Positions 1 through 9,186 of a stretch of 64,000 bases of DNA are shown one piece after another. Position 1 is the first letter of the stretch. Every line of letters begins with the position of its first letter. Position numbers and translations under genes: made by a program. Below the pieces are notes generated by a model. That model ran no database searches and had not been told where the DNA came from. It saw only the letters and a program-made list of their open reading frames with translations. This DNA is from Leptotrichia shahii (lineage in GTDB: Bacteria; Fusobacteriota; Fusobacteriia; Fusobacteriales; Leptotrichiaceae), in assembly GCF_008327825.1 (NCBI RefSeq), contig NZ_AP019827.1, forward strand, positions 1,674,001 through 1,738,000. Direction: 5' to 3'.

Positions 1-195
1 ATGGATTTCTTTTACGTGAGAACTGTTCGCTCCTGGCACTTTTTTCAACGCAATGTTCATTGCCCTGTTTACTCCGATGTAGCTGTTTGAAGAAACATTT
101 CTGTTATATTTGTGTTTACTTTTTGCGTTTACAGTCACTGATACTCCTAATACCATGATTCCTAATAATGCGATACTTAAAATTTTCTTTTTCAT
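1..195 (-). CDS. PepSY-domain secreted protein, N-terminal part (cut by window edge)
   Basis: An open frame of 65 codons runs off the left edge. The start ATG at 193-195 has a good SD (AAAGGAG, 5 nt spacing after the core). The first ~24 residues are a signal peptide (MKKK, hydrophobic run, VNA-K cleavage-like site). The mature start reads YIGVNRAMNIALKKVPGANS, the typical first helix of a PepSY domain (small domains that often bind or inhibit peptidases, or sit next to two-component systems). A second PepSY protein occurs at 58.7 kb in this window. The C-terminal part lies outside, so length and domain number are unknown. Family call fairly secure, role not. Confidence 0.75.
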   Translation of the reverse strand, partial: MKKKILSIALLGIMVLGVSVTVNAKSKHKYNRNVSSNSYIGVNRAMNIALKKVPGANSSHVKEIH

Positions 196-299
196 AGTTT
201 TTCTCCTTTAATATTCATTTATTTTTTGCTTTTCTCTCTTATCTTGAATACATTATAATACAGTTTTATGAATATAAAATGAATGGAAAAAAATTTTTA

Positions 300-341
300 C
301 AAAAAAAGGAACAGTCCTAATTTTAATTAGAAATATTCCTT
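300..341 (-). terminator. Rho-independent terminator of ppc
   Basis: On the minus strand, just after the ppc stop, AAGGAA ... CTAATT-AA-AATTAG ... TTCCTT forms an interrupted stem followed by a run of T. It separates ppc from the PepSY gene downstream. Confidence 0.65.
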
Positions 342-350
342 CTATTTGTA

Positions 351-3152
351 TTATCCGCTGTTACGAAGTCCTGTTGCCAGTCCATTTATTGAAATATGAA
401 TGGCTTTTTTAAGTTCTTCTGAATTATCTCCAGCTCTTGAACGTTTTATTAACTCAATTTGCAAATAATTCATTGAATCAAAATATGGCAGGCGATTTCG
501 CAGACTGCTTACTAATTCTGGGTTATCTGCAAGTAAAACGTCATTTCCTGTAATTTTTTTCAAAACGTCAATCGTCAAAATCCATTCTTTTGCAATTTCA
601 TTAAAGATTTTTTGAGCAGTTTCCTGATCACTTGCTAGTTTTACATATTCAGAAAAGATTGATAAATCAGATTTTGATAAAACCATATCTACATTTGAAA
701 TTGTAGAACGGAAAAATGGCCATTCTTTATACATTCTTTGTAAAATGTCCATATTTTTATTATCATTGTTAATCCATTTTGTAAATGCTGTTCCAACACC
801 ATACCATCCCGGAAGCATTATTCTAGCTTGCGACCATGAAAATACCCACGGAATTGCTCTTAAACTTTCCAATGACTGTGTTTTTTTACGTGAAGAAGGT
901 CTTGAACCGATATTTAATCCAGCAATAAAGTTTATTGGAGTAACTTCAAAAAAGAAATCTGAAAATCCATCTGTATTGTAAACTAAATCACGATAAGCAT
1001 GGTAACTCAATTCTGAAACATCTTCTATTATTTTTTCATATTCTTCCCAGTTTGCGTCTTCTGCTGTCAATGCACTTGACTCAAGGGCAGCTGAAACTAA
1101 TGCTTCCAAGTTCTTTAATCCTAAATCAGGATTTCCATATTTTGCACCAATTACTTCTCCTTGCTCTGTAAGTCTGATTGTTCCATCTGTACTTCCTTCA
1201 GGCTGTGCTAAAATGGCTTCGTAGCTTGGACCTCCACCACGTCCGACTGTTCCTCCACGTCCATGGAAGAATGAGATTTCCACATCAAATTCACGTCCAA
1301 TTGCGGTAAGTTCTTTTTGTGCTTTATACAATGACCAGCTTGAACTTAAGTATCCTCCATCTTTGTTACTGTCTGAATATCCTAACATAACTTCCTGTTT
1401 TCTTCCTTTTTTATCCATCCATTTTTTTACTAATGACAAATTAAACCATTTTCTCAAGATATTAGGAGCTGCAATCAAGTCTTCAACTGTTTCAAAAAGC
1501 GGTACGATTTGTAAATCGCAAAATTCATTCCCTTCATTTCCTTTTGCAAGATTAGCTTCTTTTAATAAAATAGCTATTTCAAGCATATCTGAAACACTTG
1601 TAGCATGTGAAATTAGATTTTTTTCAATGATCTTATCTCCAAAACGATCTCTTAACGATTTTGCTTTTCTGTAAATTGCAAGTTCTGAAGCTAATGTTTC
1701 ACTTTGCGGAATTGTTGGATCACTTAAAATTCTAGGATCATACTCTAATTCCCTTAATAAAATTTCACATCTGGCATCTTCTGATAAACTTAAATAATCT
1801 CCCAAAATATTTGCACTTTTTAAAAGTTCTGCAACACACACTTCATGAACACTTGAATCCTGTCTTAAATCAATTGTTGCAAGATGAAATCCAAATGTTT
1901 TTGTAGCGCTGATTAAATTATTTAATTTTCCTTGTGTTAAAAATTCACTATTGTTCTTTTTAAGCGATTCTGCCACAATTACCAAATCTTTTGTAAATTC
2001 ACTTGCTGATTTATAAGGTATGTCAACTCCATTTTTTCTTTTTGGAGGCAATAAATCACGGTTATACTCGCACAAATTGTAAGCTGTAGCAAGCAATCTG
2101 TCTCTTATTGCTGTTAAAGCACGACGGTATGGTTCATGTGTACGATGCGGCGAAACTTCTCCAGAAGCATCAGCTAATTTTTGCAATTCTTCGGTAACAT
2201 TTGTCATGGCAATTGACATTGACAAATCCCTGTAAATTTCACGAACTACATCTAAATAGTGCTGGAATAATTTAATAGCCTGCTCTTGTGCCGATTTTTC
2301 AAGTGTATTTACTGTAACATAAGGATTTCCATCCCTATCTCCACCAATCCACATTCCCATTGTAAGTGGAAGTAGGGCTTGAGATTTTAATTCAGAATTT
2401 CCCAATGTTTTTGAAATTTCCTGAAATTTATTCATAAGCCGTGGAATTTCATTGAAAAATGTAATGTTGTAATAACTTAGGGCATTGCTTATTTCATCTG
2501 TCACACGCAACTTTGTAGCCCGCAACATTGCAGTTTGCCACCAGATTTGAATACCACGGCTCAAGTCATTTAGCCATTCATTTTCATCAATTTGATGTAA
2601 TTTTACATTTTCATATTTATCCAGAATATCCGTTAATTTTTTTGTCAAATCCAAAATACTTTTTCTTTGTACTTGAGTCGGATGTGCAGTCAGAACAGGA
2701 ACAATAGAAACTTTTTCCATAGCCTTTAATATTTTTTCTTGACTAATTCCCTTATTTTTTAGGTTTTTTAATGATTTTTCAAGCGATCCAATTTGAAGCT
2801 TATTGGAAATCTTCGCATATCTCTGTTCGTGAGTTTGATACACATCTTCAGCAATATTAGCAAGAGCCGAAAAAATCGAGAAACTTCTTATTACCCTCAA
2901 AATTTCTACATCAGTAAGATCTGAACAAAAAGACGACAAATTTTTTCTAGCCTCTTGTTTTTGTGTCTTATAATATTTACTCGAAGCCTCCTTCAACTTT
3001 TCAGTAACTTCATAAATATGCAAACCTGCATACCTAAAAATCGTTTCTCCAAGTAAATTGGAAAACAGCTCATTATGAAGGAGCAAATCCTCCTGATGCT
3101 TATCCAATTTTACTGACGGTAAAGGAGTTATTGGTAAATTCTTTAAATCCAT
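351..3152 (-). CDS. ppc: Phosphoenolpyruvate carboxylase
   Basis: Carboxylates PEP with bicarbonate to oxaloacetate, an anaplerotic step feeding aspartate and reductive C4 metabolism. The 933 residues are normal for bacterial PEPC. Hallmarks seen: the catalytic-histidine region VLTAHPTQ near residue 155, GGDRDGNP near 275, the glycine-rich mobile loop FHGRGGTVGRGGGP near 630, and a C-terminus ending NGLATGLRNSG as in the family (final Gly). Monocistronic on the minus strand: divergent from mutS2 and followed by its own terminator. Nothing unusual seen. Confidence 0.97.
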   Translation of the reverse strand: MDLKNLPITPLPSVKLDKHQEDLLLHNELFSNLLGETIFRYAGLHIYEVTEKLKEASSKYYKTQKQEARKNLSSFCSDLTDVEILRVIRSFSIFSALANIAEDVYQTHEQRYAKISNKLQIGSLEKSLKNLKNKGISQEKILKAMEKVSIVPVLTAHPTQVQRKSILDLTKKLTDILDKYENVKLHQIDENEWLNDLSRGIQIWWQTAMLRATKLRVTDEISNALSYYNITFFNEIPRLMNKFQEISKTLGNSELKSQALLPLTMGMWIGGDRDGNPYVTVNTLEKSAQEQAIKLFQHYLDVVREIYRDLSMSIAMTNVTEELQKLADASGEVSPHRTHEPYRRALTAIRDRLLATAYNLCEYNRDLLPPKRKNGVDIPYKSASEFTKDLVIVAESLKKNNSEFLTQGKLNNLISATKTFGFHLATIDLRQDSSVHEVCVAELLKSANILGDYLSLSEDARCEILLRELEYDPRILSDPTIPQSETLASELAIYRKAKSLRDRFGDKIIEKNLISHATSVSDMLEIAILLKEANLAKGNEGNEFCDLQIVPLFETVEDLIAAPNILRKWFNLSLVKKWMDKKGRKQEVMLGYSDSNKDGGYLSSSWSLYKAQKELTAIGREFDVEISFFHGRGGTVGRGGGPSYEAILAQPEGSTDGTIRLTEQGEVIGAKYGNPDLGLKNLEALVSAALESSALTAEDANWEEYEKIIEDVSELSYHAYRDLVYNTDGFSDFFFEVTPINFIAGLNIGSRPSSRKKTQSLESLRAIPWVFSWSQARIMLPGWYGVGTAFTKWINNDNKNMDILQRMYKEWPFFRSTISNVDMVLSKSDLSIFSEYVKLASDQETAQKIFNEIAKEWILTIDVLKKITGNDVLLADNPELVSSLRNRLPYFDSMNYLQIELIKRSRAGDNSEELKKAIHISINGLATGLRNSG

Positions 3153-3310
3153 TTATTTCACACTCTCTTTCTTTTAGTAATTATATTTATTGTCTAAATT
3201 ATTTATTTTAAGTACTTCACCGTTTAAATTATATCATAAAAAGACTTTATATTAAATAGCGATTTTAAATTATTCCAAAATGTGATATAATTTTAACAAA
3301 ATAAGACAAG

Positions 3311-3339
3311 GCAAGGGGAACAGTCGCCATCCCCCTTGC
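3311..3339. repeat. Hairpin repeat with conserved loop (copy 1)
   Basis: Stem GCAAGGGGA / TCCCCCTTGC around the loop ACAGTCGCCA in the ppc-mutS2 intergenic region. A second copy, in the other orientation, is at 46740-46769 with the same loop and a stem changed on both sides (GTAAAGGGGA / TCCCCTTTGC). Not followed by a T-run, so it is not an obvious terminator. Possibly a REP-like unit. Confidence 0.6.
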
Positions 3340-3440
3340 GTTAAAATAAGAAATGAGTAAAATAGAAAATATTTATTAATAAAAATAATCTTAAAATTAG
3401 ATAGATATTTGAAATTAAAAAGAATGTTGAGGAAAAGAAA

Positions 3441-5780
3441 ATGGAAAAAAATTATGATGTATTGGAATTTTATAAGATAGTTAATGAACTTATTGATTTA
3501 TCACGATTGGAAAAAACGAAAGAAAAGTTTCTGGATATTGATATTATAAAGGAAAAGTCAGTTTTAGATAAGGAACTTATGCTTATGATGGAGATGATTG
3601 ACTTTTATAAGTATGATGATGGATTGGAACTTGCGGGGCTTGCGGATATTACTAGAATGATGAATTCCATTGATATTATTGGATCTTATTTGAGTGCTGA
3701 GGATTTGGCAGTTTTGAAGAAGAATTTAACAATTTTTAGAATTTCTAAAAGTCGGGCTAAAAATGCAAGAGATAAATATAAGGCAATTTGGAATTTGTTT
3801 AGCGATGTTGAGGAAGTTAAGGATATTGAAAATTTTATTTCTGAAGCGATTAATGATGAAGGAGTTTTAAAGGATGATGCTTCAATTGGGCTTCGAGATG
3901 TCAGAAGACAAAAACAAAATATTAATGCAAACATTAAGGAGAAATTTGATGAGCTAATTTCTAATAAAAATACACAAAATGCAATTCAGGAAAGAATAGT
4001 AACTCAAAGAAATGACAGATATGTAATTGCTGTAAAAACTGATTTTAAAGGGCTTGTAAAAGGGATAGAACATGATAGATCTGCAACTGGAAGTACAGTT
4101 TACATTGAACCTTTAAACGTTGTTTCATTGAATAATAAATTACGTGAATATGAAGCTCGTGAACGTGAAGAAATCAGGAAAATATTGCTTAGAATTACAG
4201 AAATTATAAAAACTAAAAAGGAAGAAATTCTGGAAATCAAGGAAATTCTGGAAAGACTGGACTTTATTGATGCCAAAACGACTTATTCAGTTAATAAAAG
4301 ATGTATCGTTCCAAAAATTATTAACAAGGAATATTTGAAACTAGTTGAGGCAAGACATCCGTTAATTGATGAAAATATCGTTGTACCAATTAATTTTGAG
4401 CTTGGAAACCCTGAAAATATAATGCTTATAACAGGACCTAATACTGGTGGAAAAACGGTAACATTGAAAGTGGCTGGACTTCTTACAATTATGGCATTGT
4501 CTGGTATTCCGATTCCTGCAAATGAAAAAACTGAAGTTGGATATTTTCACAATGTATTAGCAGATATTGGGGATGAACAAAGTCTGGAGCAAAATTTATC
4601 TTCATTTTCAGGGCATGTTAGCAAAATAAAAGATATAATTGAACATGCAAGCAGTAAATCACTTGTATTAATGGATGAATTAGGAAGTGGAACTGACCCG
4701 ATGGAAGGAGCAGCTTTTGCAATGGCAATCATTGATTATTTGAACAAAAAGCACGTAACTTCAATAATCACAACCCATTATAGCGAAGTAAAAGCTTATG
4801 CCTTTAACACAACAGGAATTAAAAGCGCCTCAATGGAATTTAATGTGGAAACATTGTCACCAACATACAGATTACTGGAAGGAATACCTGGAGAAAGCAA
4901 TGCTCTTATAATTGCAAGAAAATATGGAATTAGCGAAGAAATTATTGAAAATGCGAAAAGTTATATAAGCGAAGATAATCAGCGAGTTGAGGAAATGTTA
5001 AAATCCATAAAGGAAAAAAATGATAAATTGGAAATGATGCATGCGCAATTGGAGGCAACAAGAGCTGAACTTGATAAACAGAAAAACATTTACGAGCAAA
5101 AAATGGTAAAACTCGAAAATGAAAAAAATGAAATTATAAAACGTGCCTACGAAGAAGCCGACAATTACCTGAAGAATATGCAGGCAAAAGCCAAAAACCT
5201 AATTGACAAAATTAACAGCGAGGAATCTAAAAAAGAAGATGCCAAAAACGCTCAAAGAAGCCTGAATATGCTACGTGAATCATTCATTACAGATAAAAAG
5301 AAAAATGTAAAAGAAAAGAAAGTTGTTACTCAAAACGTAGATTTTGCTGTTGGAGAAGAAGTGCTTGTAAAAACAATGAACCAAAATGGAAAAATTTTGA
5401 AAATAGTGCCAAACAACCGTATCCAAGTGCAAACTGGAATATTAAAGCTGGTTGTATCAACTGACGATATTGTAAAAATCCAAAAGAAAAAAACAAATAA
5501 ATTCAAAAACTTCGCCTCATTAAAACGAACTTCCCAAGTACGAGGAGAAATTGACTTGCGTGGAATGAATGCCGACGAAGCAATCGCAGAACTCGAAACT
5601 TATATGGACAGAGCAATGCTCACAGGTTACCACGAAATCTACATAATTCACGGAAAAGGAACAATGGTACTAAGAAAAAAAATCCACGAATACTTGAGAA
5701 CTTCAAAATATGTAACTGAGTTTAAGGATGCTAATCAGAATGAAGGTGGAATTGGGTGTACGGTGGTTACTTTGAAATAG
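3441..5780 (+). CDS. mutS2: MutS2 ATPase/endonuclease
   Basis: MutS2 family protein of 779 residues, the normal length. Order: N-terminal helical core/clamp region (1-300), MutS-type ATPase with Walker A GPNTGGKT near residue 331 and Walker B/ABC-like segment LVLMDELGSGTDP near 410, a long charged coiled coil (about 510-620), a KOW-like segment, and a C-terminal Smr nuclease domain (IDLRGMNADEA, then IIHGKG near 755). MutS2 lacks the mismatch-recognition domain of MutS. It is linked to suppression of recombination or rescue of collided ribosomes. ATG preceded by GAGGAAAAGAAA. Ends 30 nt before ptuA. Confidence 0.96.
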   Translation: MEKNYDVLEFYKIVNELIDLSRLEKTKEKFLDIDIIKEKSVLDKELMLMMEMIDFYKYDDGLELAGLADITRMMNSIDIIGSYLSAEDLAVLKKNLTIFRISKSRAKNARDKYKAIWNLFSDVEEVKDIENFISEAINDEGVLKDDASIGLRDVRRQKQNINANIKEKFDELISNKNTQNAIQERIVTQRNDRYVIAVKTDFKGLVKGIEHDRSATGSTVYIEPLNVVSLNNKLREYEAREREEIRKILLRITEIIKTKKEEILEIKEILERLDFIDAKTTYSVNKRCIVPKIINKEYLKLVEARHPLIDENIVVPINFELGNPENIMLITGPNTGGKTVTLKVAGLLTIMALSGIPIPANEKTEVGYFHNVLADIGDEQSLEQNLSSFSGHVSKIKDIIEHASSKSLVLMDELGSGTDPMEGAAFAMAIIDYLNKKHVTSIITTHYSEVKAYAFNTTGIKSASMEFNVETLSPTYRLLEGIPGESNALIIARKYGISEEIIENAKSYISEDNQRVEEMLKSIKEKNDKLEMMHAQLEATRAELDKQKNIYEQKMVKLENEKNEIIKRAYEEADNYLKNMQAKAKNLIDKINSEESKKEDAKNAQRSLNMLRESFITDKKKNVKEKKVVTQNVDFAVGEEVLVKTMNQNGKILKIVPNNRIQVQTGILKLVVSTDDIVKIQKKKTNKFKNFASLKRTSQVRGEIDLRGMNADEAIAELETYMDRAMLTGYHEIYIIHGKGTMVLRKKIHEYLRTSKYVTEFKDANQNEGGIGCTVVTLK

Positions 5781-5810
5781 GACATTTGATTTAAAGGAGA
5801 ATGAAAATTT

Positions 5811-7031
5811 ATGAAAATAAAAAATCTTCATATAAAAGAATTTAAAGGATTGAGAGATATATCTATAAATTTTGAAAAAAATGATAAGCCGTTAGATTTA
5901 GTAGTTTTAGCAGGTTCAAATGGAAGTGGAAAAACTAGAATATTAGAAAGTATTAAAGACTATTTCGAAAGTTACATTGATATTCAAGCAATAAAAATTA
6001 TTAATAATTTGCAAATATTTTTTGAAAAAAAAGAAAAAGAATGTATAGATAAAATAGGAAGTGAAAAATATTTTTATAGTACTTTGAAATATTTTTCTTT
6101 AAATGATAAAAAAGAGAATCTGAATGATTCTTCATATTTGGTTATTAAAAAAAATTTATCAATTCTTCCTAAAATAATTTATGTTCCAACAGAAATAAAT
6201 TTTCAAAAAGTAGAAATCGCTTCTCCTATGTTAGTTAGAGAATATAAGTTTTTAAACATTGTAGATACGGGATTAATAAAAGATGTGCCTTCCTACATAG
6301 CGACAAGAATTATAGAAATGGCTAATGATCAGGAAGATACTCCAATGCAAGAAATAAGGACAGCTGTATTCAAAGAAATAAATGAGATTTTTGAAATATT
6401 GGATTTAGATATAAAAATTTCAGGAATTTCTAAAAATGCAAAAAGTATACCGATTTTCACAAATTCTTCAGGAGATAAATTTGATATAAATGAATTGTCT
6501 TCTGGGGAAAAACAGTTATTTTTACGTACTTTAGCTATAAGAATGTTAAATCCTGAAAATTCTATTATTTTGATTGACGAGCCAGAACTTTCGTTGCATC
6601 CAAAATGGCAACAGAGAATCGTCGATGTTTATAGGAAAATTGGAAAAAACAATCAGATAATTATTGCGACACATTCACCGCATATTTTAGGAAGTGTAAA
6701 AAAAGAGAATATTATATTGCTAGATAAGGATGGTGAAGGGAAAATTGTGGTTAAAACTGGGGATGAATTGTATGATTCTCACGGACAGCCGACAGATAGA
6801 GTGTTGAAGGATATTATGGGCTTGGAAACTACTAGAAATCCTAAAGTGTTTAAGTTGTTGGAAGAAGCTGGGGAGTTAGTGGATAAAAATGAATATGAGA
6901 GTGAAGAATTTAAAACTAAATATAAAAAATTACGAGAAATATTAGGTAATAAGGATGAGGATTTGCTTTTAATGGGTATGGATATTCAAATTAGAAAAAA
7001 ACGAGGTTTGAAAAATGTTGAAAGTAAATAA
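5811..7031 (+). CDS. ptuA: Septu-type anti-phage ATPase PtuA
   Basis: ABC/RecF-like AAA-type ATPase of 406 residues: Walker A GSNGSGKT at 35-42, signature LSSGEKQ near 227, Walker B IILIDEPELSLHP near 252, and the switch-histidine motif ATHSPH near 286. The next gene, overlapping by 17 nt, encodes an HNH nuclease; an ATPase plus HNH pair is the Septu defence arrangement, where the ATPase is thought to license the nuclease against phage. No reverse transcriptase or retron RNA is nearby, so this is a stand-alone Septu rather than a retron effector. SD AAAGGAG precedes the ATG. The function is inferred from the family and the gene pair. Confidence 0.8.
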   Translation: MKIKNLHIKEFKGLRDISINFEKNDKPLDLVVLAGSNGSGKTRILESIKDYFESYIDIQAIKIINNLQIFFEKKEKECIDKIGSEKYFYSTLKYFSLNDKKENLNDSSYLVIKKNLSILPKIIYVPTEINFQKVEIASPMLVREYKFLNIVDTGLIKDVPSYIATRIIEMANDQEDTPMQEIRTAVFKEINEIFEILDLDIKISGISKNAKSIPIFTNSSGDKFDINELSSGEKQLFLRTLAIRMLNPENSIILIDEPELSLHPKWQQRIVDVYRKIGKNNQIIIATHSPHILGSVKKENIILLDKDGEGKIVVKTGDELYDSHGQPTDRVLKDIMGLETTRNPKVFKLLEEAGELVDKNEYESEEFKTKYKKLREILGNKDEDLLLMGMDIQIRKKRGLKNVESK

Positions 7032-7667
7032 AAAGGATGAACCAGAATTTTTTTCAGAGTTCAAAAGAAAGAAAAATCCTAAACACTGGGATGTTCTTAA
7101 TAAACCAGAGAATCTTCATATAAAACCAGAGTTAAAATCTTATATGTTAAAAAATGAACAAAAAATAGGAGATAAAAGTTACTGTCCTTATTGTGAAATG
7201 ATACTGTCTTTTGAAGATAATGATTTAAAAGAAGATAAAAAAAGCCATATAGAACATATAAAACCAAAAAGTAAATTTGCTAATCTCACTTTTGATTACA
7301 GAAATTTTTTAACATCCTGTTCAGAAAACAAAACATGTGGGCATAAAAAACAATCTACTTGGGATAATAAATTATTTATAAATCCAGTTGAAAAAAATCC
7401 AGAAGAATATTTTTCATATAGCATAAGAACAGGTAAATTATTCCAAAAAAAGAAACTGGACTTGACTACAAGAAGGCAATAAAAACAATTGAAATTCTAA
7501 ATTTAAATGAAAATAAATTATGTGATTATAGAAAAAGTTACATAAATCAGATATTAAATAGTATTAAAAACTCAAGAAATGATGATGAGAAAATAGAAAT
7601 TATAAATTATTTTGATGAACTTCCAACATTAAAAAAATTTTTAATAGAAAATATTAAAATTTTATAA
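7015..7667 (+). CDS. ptuB: Septu HNH nuclease PtuB, reading frame shifts by -1 near 7450
   Basis: Frame 0 from ATG 7015 (SD GAGGT, overlapping ptuA) encodes 155 residues to a stop at 7480-7482. It holds CPYCEM near residue 56, the HNH core HIEHIKPKSKF near 80, a conserved NFLTSCSEN block and CGHKK near 106, typical of the TIGR02646/PtuB nuclease group. The -1 frame continues without a break to 7667 (TGLDYKKAIKTIEILNLNEN ... LIENIKIL) and supplies the expected C-terminal helical tail, for about 217 residues in all. The switch point is CAA-AAA-AAG, i.e. the heptamer A_AAA_AAG in frame. This is either a one-base deletion in a poly-A run (inactive or sequencing error) or a programmed -1 frameshift. 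The nuclease core itself is intact. Confidence 0.75.
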
Positions 7668-7709
7668 GAAATAATCTAAAAAATAAGAAAATTTTTCAAG
7701 GAGAAAAAA

Positions 7710-9161
7710 ATGAAACTTTACAATACAATGACAAATAAAATTGAAGAATTTAAAACAATAGAAGAAAATAAGGTAAAAATGTATGTTTGTGGACCTACTG
7801 TCTATAATTACATACATTTGGGAAATGCACGACCGATTGTGGTGTTTGATACGTTGGCACGATATTTTAAATATAAAGGGATGGAAGTTAATTATGTACA
7901 GAATTTTACGGATGTGGATGATAAGATTATAAATAAGTCTATGGAAGAAGGGACTTCTGCGAGTGAGGTTTCGGAAAAATATATAAAATATTTTTTTGAG
8001 GATATTAGCAAGCTGAATATTCTTGAGAGTGTGAAAAGACCTAAAGTTACTGAGAATATGGCGGAAATTATTGAGATTATTCAAAAATTAATTGATAATG
8101 GGTTTGCTTACGAGAAAGATGGGGATGTCTATTTTGAGGTAAAAAAATATAAGGATTATGGGAAATTGTCAAATCAGAAAATAGAGGAGCTGGAACTTGG
8201 AGCTAGGATTGATGTTTCAGAAATCAAGAAAAATCCAGTAGACTTTGCCCTTTGGAAGAAAAAGAAGGATGGAGAGCCATTTTGGGAATCGCCTTGGGGA
8301 CAGGGACGTCCTGGATGGCATATAGAATGTAGTGCAATGGCAAAAAAATATCTTGGAGATACATTTGATATTCACGGCGGTGGACAGGATTTAGTTTTTC
8401 CGCATCACGAAAATGAGATTGCCCAAAGCAAGTGTGCTTATCACGGAAACTTTGCAAATTATTGGCTTCACAACGGATTTATTCAAATAAATGGCGACAA
8501 GATGTCAAAATCGCTAGGAAATTTCTTTTTGCTTCGTGAAATACTTGAAAAATTCTCTGGGAATGTAGTAAGACTTTTTATTCTTAGCACTCATTACAGA
8601 AAACCAATTAACTTTTCATTCGAGAATATGGAGGATACAAAAAAAGCATTGCAAAACATTGTAAAATCAATGAATAAATTTGAAGATATTGTTGAAAAAT
8701 GTAAGAATGAAAAAATAGAAAATGTTAAAATTTCAGAGTTTTCTCAAAAAATTGATGAATTTGATAAAAAATTTGAAGATGCGATGGATGAGGATATGAA
8801 CACACCGCAGGCACTAGCGACTATTTTTGATCAGATTAGGGAAACAAATAAATTTATTTCCACAAATGAAAGTGAGTTTTCCACAATTTATTATGAAATA
8901 AAAAAATCTTATGATTCTTTGAAGGCAAAAATAGAAAATGTGTTTGGAATAGCGATTGAAGCAGAAAATGCTGTGAAGGGAGAAGATGGAGAAAATATGG
9001 AATTGACAAAAAAATTAATTGAATTACTGATAAAATTGCGAAGTGAGGCAAGAAGCGAGAAAAATTTCAAATTATCTGATGAAATTCGGAATGAGTTGAA
9101 GGCACTTGGGGTAGAAATTAAGGATAATAAGGATGGAAGTACAGATTATAATTTATTGTAA
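7710..9161 (+). CDS. cysS: Cysteinyl-tRNA synthetase
   Basis: Class I aminoacyl-tRNA synthetase charging tRNA-Cys, 483 residues. Seen: N-terminal MYVCGPTVYNYIHLGNARP (zinc-ligand Cys plus the HIGH-type motif HLGN), the WHIECSAMA and HHENEIAQ zinc-site segments, and the KMSKSLGN loop near residue 264, then the DALR-type helical C-terminus. ATG preceded by AAGGAGAAAAAA. It lies 42 nt after the ptuB tail frame and 25 nt before coaBC, probably in one transcript with coaBC. Confidence 0.98.
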   Translation: MKLYNTMTNKIEEFKTIEENKVKMYVCGPTVYNYIHLGNARPIVVFDTLARYFKYKGMEVNYVQNFTDVDDKIINKSMEEGTSASEVSEKYIKYFFEDISKLNILESVKRPKVTENMAEIIEIIQKLIDNGFAYEKDGDVYFEVKKYKDYGKLSNQKIEELELGARIDVSEIKKNPVDFALWKKKKDGEPFWESPWGQGRPGWHIECSAMAKKYLGDTFDIHGGGQDLVFPHHENEIAQSKCAYHGNFANYWLHNGFIQINGDKMSKSLGNFFLLREILEKFSGNVVRLFILSTHYRKPINFSFENMEDTKKALQNIVKSMNKFEDIVEKCKNEKIENVKISEFSQKIDEFDKKFEDAMDEDMNTPQALATIFDQIRETNKFISTNESEFSTIYYEIKKSYDSLKAKIENVFGIAIEAENAVKGEDGENMELTKKLIELLIKLRSEARSEKNFKLSDEIRNELKALGVEIKDNKDGSTDYNLL

Positions 9162-9186
9162 TTTTTGATTTAAAAAGAGGGAAAAA

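Noticed and set aside
5811-7667. Retron Ec78-like system (PtuAB are also retron effectors)
   Set aside because: No reverse transcriptase or msr/msd-like structure near; mutS2 and cysS flank the pair directly.
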